Below, in pieces: positions 60,082 through 64,000 of a stretch of DNA of 64,000 nucleotides. The position numbers were made by a program, and so were the translations under genes. Origin of the DNA: Coleophoma eucalyptorum. Its lineage: Eukaryota > Ascomycota > Leotiomycetes > Helotiales > Dermateaceae. The notes under the pieces are model-generated. The model made no database searches and had not been told where the DNA came from. It saw nothing but the letters and a program-made list of their open reading frames with translations. Where the stretch lies: NCBI GenBank assembly GCA_026120035.1, contig JALRME010000010.1, positions 868,001 to 932,000 of the forward strand, given 5' to 3'. The stretch's first letter is position 1, and every line of letters begins with the position of its first letter.

Positions 60082-60436
60082 CTTGGCAGTTGTCGATTGT
60101 TATATTAAAAAGTTCCAAATTTCTGCATCCTAGCCAGTAGAAAGCCCATATCAAAAGTTAGTATTCTAAGAGCCAAACGGTTTTTAAAGTCCGCCTTCGG
60201 TTCTGTGATCCATGTTCATTATTTTCTCATAAGATAATAATCACCTTGGGTAGGGCAGTGAAACTAAAGAGTAAAGGCTTCATCCCTTATATTTTAGGTT
60301 CCATCGCCTAATACTTCCACTTAGTGACTTCAGGTCCACAATACTTAAAACAATCGAGGGTTCACGCAGTGTCTTTCATGGCCGTATCTGTTAATGAGGG
60401 TTACTATTCCAAAACGCAAAAAGTATAACTGACTGT
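60082..60436. terminator. Convergent 3' region
   Basis: The permease and the Gfo/Idh/MocA gene run towards each other and end 355 nt apart. The space is AT-rich, compatible with polyadenylation signals for both. No other element was seen. Confidence 0.5.
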
Positions 60437-61607
60437 CTACAACACTGCCTTCTCTATTCTCCGCCCCGTCTCATCAAACCAAATCTTCGCCCCCGTATTC
60501 AAAGCCTCTTGCAACGCACACCCAATCTTAACCGCCTGCACAGCCCCCGTGAGCTTCATCGGCAGCTTGAGATCATCCAAGCAACACGCCGTGAACTCAT
60601 TCGCCTCATTCACAAACGCCTGCTCAAAGCGGCCGTAGTAATGCGGTGGGATCTCTCGCCGTATGCCCCCGGCATCATAGATATTCACCAGATTGCTCAT
60701 GGGCTGTGCGTTCACCTGCAGCTTGCCCTCCGTGCCGATAATCTCCGTCGCGTCGTCCTGCCCGGCTGCCATCATGCGGCTCGCGAACAAGTACGCGATT
60801 TGGCCCCCGTAGAACTCGACGATGCCGACCGCATTGTCGCGGTCCTTGTGCTTGCGCAGCTCAGGCTGCACTGCCGTGATGCCGGATGATGCTACGGACT
60901 TTACCTGCGAGTCCTGCCCGAAGAACCAGAGCGCGAGGTCGATGTCGTGGATGGAGCAGTCGACGAAAATGCCGCCGGAGAACTCGGCGTAGGCGACGAA
61001 GAAACCGGATGGATCTAGCTTGTCGCAGGTCTGGCTTCGGAATATCGATGGTCGCCCAATCAGCCCGGCGTCCATCTTCTCGTAGGCGTCCCGGTACGAG
61101 TTGTCAAACCGACGGGAGAATCCGCACATGACTTTTAGGTGTGGCTTTTTCTTCGCGGCGTCTACTACGGTTTGGGACTTGGTTTTGTGGTCAGCTTTAG
61201 TTTGAATGAGAACATCCTCACTAGGTTCAAGGATTGAAGCAAAGGGCTTGAACGAGGGCTTGAATGAGAGGCAAGCTTACAATTTCCACGCTCGTTGAGA
61301 GCGGCTTCTCGCAGAGCACGTGCAAGTTGGCCTCGATGCCTTTGATAGCCTGCTCAGCATGGACTGTAGTGACCGACGCAATCACCACGGCCTGCAAGCC
61401 CTCATGCTTGAGCATCTCATCATAGTCTCGGTACAGCGTGACGCCGTACGGCTCGAGGTGAGTTCTGGCCCAGGCCAATTCCGCCTCGTCAGGGCTGCTG
61501 GCGGCGACGAGCTCTGCCCTCGGGGTTCTGTTGAGAAAATGCAATGCATGACGCTTGCCCATGCGTCCCAAGCCAGCACACGCGATCTTGAGCTTTGTCG
61601 GTGCCAT
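60437..61607 (-). CDS. Gfo/Idh/MocA oxidoreductase, inositol 2-dehydrogenase-like
   Basis: Exon 1 (61607-61281) and exon 2 (61177-60437) around a 103-nt intron give 355 aa, the normal length of the family. The N-terminal Rossmann fold has CAGLGRMGKRHALHFLN (GxGxxG-type NAD(P) site), and the conserved HVLCEKPLS lies near residue 100. The second domain has CGFSRRFDNSYRDAYEK and VDCSIHDIDLALWFFG, which includes the conserved Asp and His of the active-site region. Relatives oxidise myo-inositol or other sugars at C2 with NAD(+). The exact substrate is inferred. The inositol-like MFS gene at 7.4 kb is too far away to argue for a shared pathway. Confidence 0.9.
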
Positions 61608-62522
61608 TTTTGGTTCTGGTTTTGTGCAATGCAATGCAATTCAATCCGGACGCCAGGTGCTTTCCCTCGTTGTTTCTGCGTGCAATTGAAAGCTGGGAAT
61701 GAGAAAGAGTACGGATTCTGGCGGGGGATTTGTGTTGAGAGCAGCTTGGAGCAGCTACCCCATGCTCTTTAATAGCTTTCGAGGCGCTGCGCGGTGACGA
61801 TGTGGCCATGTACCTCGGAGGCTTGGGAGAGACATGTCGTCTAAATCAGCCAATTGCTGTTTCCAGATTCTCTCAACTACAGATGTGAAGTTGCTTTTGA
61901 TCTTCGTTTTTTCTGCAGGTTGTATCTGGTCAATGCCATGTCATGTGTACCTGTAAGATAGGTCGGACGGGCAATTGGTAGCCGCGTGGAGTTTCTTTAC
62001 CGGGGCAGCCACGAGGCTGAGAGCTGCTGTTTCGGGTGCTGTGGGTACTTTGGGGAGTGCGGGACCAGTGCGGAGAGAGTGTGGATGCGGGGAAGGCGCG
62101 TTGCTCGCTTACTGAAAATGGCAATTCTAGGGGATGAAGGGCAACTAAGCTAAGCATGCTACGCTTAAGGTAGGTTCGGGAGTATCCTCAACCGAGAATC
62201 TATCCTGTGTGATCTAGAAGTCAAACATGTTGGGGTCAGAGACGCAGAGGTGGTGACTGCCGGCATAGGCCAAATTCCTCTCCTATAGATCACCAGACCT
62301 TGGTCCGTTCCTGACTGTGCGATAGTTGTCAAGGATATTGTGTGGAAATGGCGATCTTCAGTACGACATGTGAATGCACGAACACAGTTAGGTAGACACA
62401 TGATTGAAAAGGACTCCAAACATCAGTAATGGATCGGTGGTTACGAATAATCGGTTATGATATTCTCTACGACTAATCTCTGATTCAACAAACGAGACTT
62501 TCTCAGCAAGGGCCGTCAACCG
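61608..62522. other. Intergenic region between the dehydrogenase and P450 reductase genes
   Basis: Both flanking genes are on the minus strand, so this holds the promoter of the dehydrogenase and the 3' end of the reductase. No coding region or structured RNA was recognised. Confidence 0.55.
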
Positions 62523-64000
62523 TCAACCCCAAACATCCTCCTGCCATCGCCGAGTCCTTTTGACCATCTCCACCCATTCATTTGCACGATCTGCCTCCCA
62601 GGAATTCTGATTTTGTACTGCCTCACGGATTACTGTTCCAGCCGACCTTGCCATTGCTGCACTTCCACACATATACACGGCTGCATTCTCCTCAAGCAAA
62701 AGCATTAATAACTCTGGCAACTTCTCCTGTAGCTTGTCCTGCACGTACATCCGGCCGTTGGATGCATTTGTCTCGCTGCGAGAGTATGCCGGCACAATCT
62801 CAAGCAAGCTTTGCTCGTTGTTGCTGATTTCGTCCAACTCTTTCTTGTAGAGAAACTCTTCGGAGGTGCGACATCCGAAGAACAGTACCATCTTGCCAAC
62901 CTGCTTCCCTAACCCGGACAGACGGCTCCGCTCTGCAATGAATGCTCGGAACGGTGCAATGCCACTGCCAGCGGCGATCATGATAATCGGGATTGAAGGG
63001 GAGGTAGGCAGACGGAACTTTGAAGATGAGATCTGTGCAAAGACCTTGCTATCCGCCAACAAGTTGTTAGGTCCATGAAGCGAATACTCTGGCGTTGCGG
63101 AGGAAGATGGAGCAGTACGTGCTTTCAAGTAGCTTGTAGCTAGACCCGCGGGGCGAGTAATTTCGGGCGTACTTATTGAGACAGTGATTGAGATACATCG
63201 AGGGTTGACGATAGAGGAAGAAGATATCGAGTAATATCGTGGTTTCATCATCGGCAGGCTCTCGAGGACAAAGGATAAAGGTACACCTGACCAGATGGCA
63301 TTTTCTTCCTGAGCGTGCACTTCCTCTAGGAGTCTTCCGAGTGTGACCCATTTCTTGGAGCAGTGAGCCTCCCATGATTCCTTACTATTGCCGAGCTGCA
63401 GAAGAAGCGATTTAGCCTCAGATGTGGGTGCAAATTGTGCGAGAGCCACGACCGTCTCTCGCGATACGGGTGCTGCTATCTCCAAGTAATACTGGAAAAG
63501 CGCAGCAACCGTGGTCGGTGAAGGAATATTGCAATGATCAAAGCTATCCGAGCTACTGATGAGTAGAGGCACGTCCTTAGACTTTTCGAGACCTAAGACT
63601 CTGAGCAGGCGATTCGCCTCTGTGTTGGAATTCGATGGCCATAGCGTGAGGTGGTCTCCGGTGCGATATTTCAGTTCTGGGTATTCACGGATGTCGAGCT
63701 CCATGTGAAGACAGTTCCGGTCGGCTGTGGACAGAAGCAAAGACGGGTTTTGAACCGGCAGGACATGAGAGACGGTATTGGAAGAAGCCCCTGCCCGAAA
63801 CGGCTCTCCGGCGAGGAGGTCGATGAGATCCAAAGACGGGTCTTCCACGACTCTTAAAGAGGACGTGTAAGATGCCGAGCATTCTTCAAATCCCATATCG
63901 GTGCTGAACATAGTAAACAGAGATTCTTTCCACTGTATGAAGTCCTCCTCTGTTGTGCCTTTCGACTCATCTGCCTTTCCAACCGGGAGCAATGCTGTGG
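62523..64000 (-). CDS. NADPH-cytochrome P450 reductase, C-terminal part (cut by window edge)
   Basis: The reading frame is open to the right end of the window, so the gene is 5'-truncated here; 491 residues are visible. They begin at LPVGKADESKGTTEEDFIQW, the end of the flavodoxin domain, and continue through the FAD and NADPH domains. Seen are STADRNCLHMELDI, the connecting domain, RYYSISSSS (FAD-binding RxYS motif), GSGIAPFRAF (NADPH site), NGRMYVQDKL and the C-terminal DVWG, whose aromatic residue stacks on FAD. Overall it resembles CprA-type reductases that pass electrons from NADPH to microsomal P450s. A P450 fusion (CYP505-type) cannot be excluded because the N-terminus lies outside the window. 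No intron is needed in the visible part. Confidence 0.88.
   Translation of the reverse strand, partial: TALLPVGKADESKGTTEEDFIQWKESLFTMFSTDMGFEECSASYTSSLRVVEDPSLDLIDLLAGEPFRAGASSNTVSHVLPVQNPSLLLSTADRNCLHMELDIREYPELKYRTGDHLTLWPSNSNTEANRLLRVLGLEKSKDVPLLISSSDSFDHCNIPSPTTVAALFQYYLEIAAPVSRETVVALAQFAPTSEAKSLLLQLGNSKESWEAHCSKKWVTLGRLLEEVHAQEENAIWSGVPLSFVLESLPMMKPRYYSISSSSIVNPRCISITVSISTPEITRPAGLATSYLKARTAPSSSATPEYSLHGPNNLLADSKVFAQISSSKFRLPTSPSIPIIMIAAGSGIAPFRAFIAERSRLSGLGKQVGKMVLFFGCRTSEEFLYKKELDEISNNEQSLLEIVPAYSRSETNASNGRMYVQDKLQEKLPELLMLLLEENAAVYMCGSAAMARSAGTVIREAVQNQNSWEADRANEWVEMVKRTRRWQEDVWG

Overview
The window looks like nuclear DNA of a filamentous ascomycete (Pezizomycotina). The genes carry short spliceosomal introns, mostly 44-103 nt, with GTRNGT-like donors and CTNAC/CTAAC branch sites 10-20 nt before the acceptor. 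The families are typical of moulds: a SidC-type siderophore NRPS, HET and ankyrin/Helo-like proteins, an F-box protein, a GABA/choline-type permease and UvsD/ATRIP. A leotiomycete (Helotiales-like) is my best guess, but nothing in the sequence proves it. No tRNA, rRNA, transposon or CRISPR array was recognised.

Layout. 1.1-2.7 kb: a Whi5/Nrm1-type G1/S repressor. 4.1-6.5 kb: a Helo-like/TPR/ankyrin protein. 7.4-31.6 kb: a siderophore-type block with a sugar-porter MFS gene, a MaoC-type hydratase ending in a peroxisomal signal, a 14-kb gene for a five-carrier ferrichrome-class NRPS (A-T-C, A-T-C, A-T-C, T-C, T-C), and a divergent full-size ABCB transporter. 33.6-38.4 kb: a HET-domain gene and an F-box gene in gene-poor, AT-rich DNA. 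39.2-41.8 kb: a putative CENP-L/Fta1 kinetochore gene with MCB boxes, and a TXNDC17-like thioredoxin-fold protein. 43.2-44.3 kb: a gene that a simple ORF scan would miss, for a secreted Gly/Ser repeat protein with two identical Kex2-type sites. 44.3-48.6 kb: no gene seen. 48.6-64 kb: ordinary housekeeping and metabolic genes (SulP anion transporter, ATRIP/Rad26, CDP-diacylglycerol synthase, APC permease, Gfo/Idh/MocA dehydrogenase, and a cytochrome P450 reductase cut by the window edge).

How the genes may work together. The NRPS and the ABC transporter share a 1.75-kb divergent promoter holding a perfect match to the fungal iron-regulator GATA consensus (ATCWGATAA) and a tandem 13-mer of near-matches. 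The same 12-base core recurs, inverted, beside another perfect GATA box just past the ABC gene, where no gene is visible. The peroxisomal MaoC-type enzyme sits tail-to-tail with the NRPS. It could supply an unusual acyl-CoA for the hydroxamate, as enoyl-CoA hydratases do for ferrichrome A and fusarinine-type acyl groups, but that is inference. The ornithine N5-oxygenase and the hydroxyornithine acyltransferase that such a pathway needs are not in this window.

The two most interesting items are the Kex2-site repeat protein at 43.2-44.3 kb and the iron-type promoter motifs duplicated on both sides of the ABC transporter. Exon borders were placed by eye from splice signals and frame continuity.
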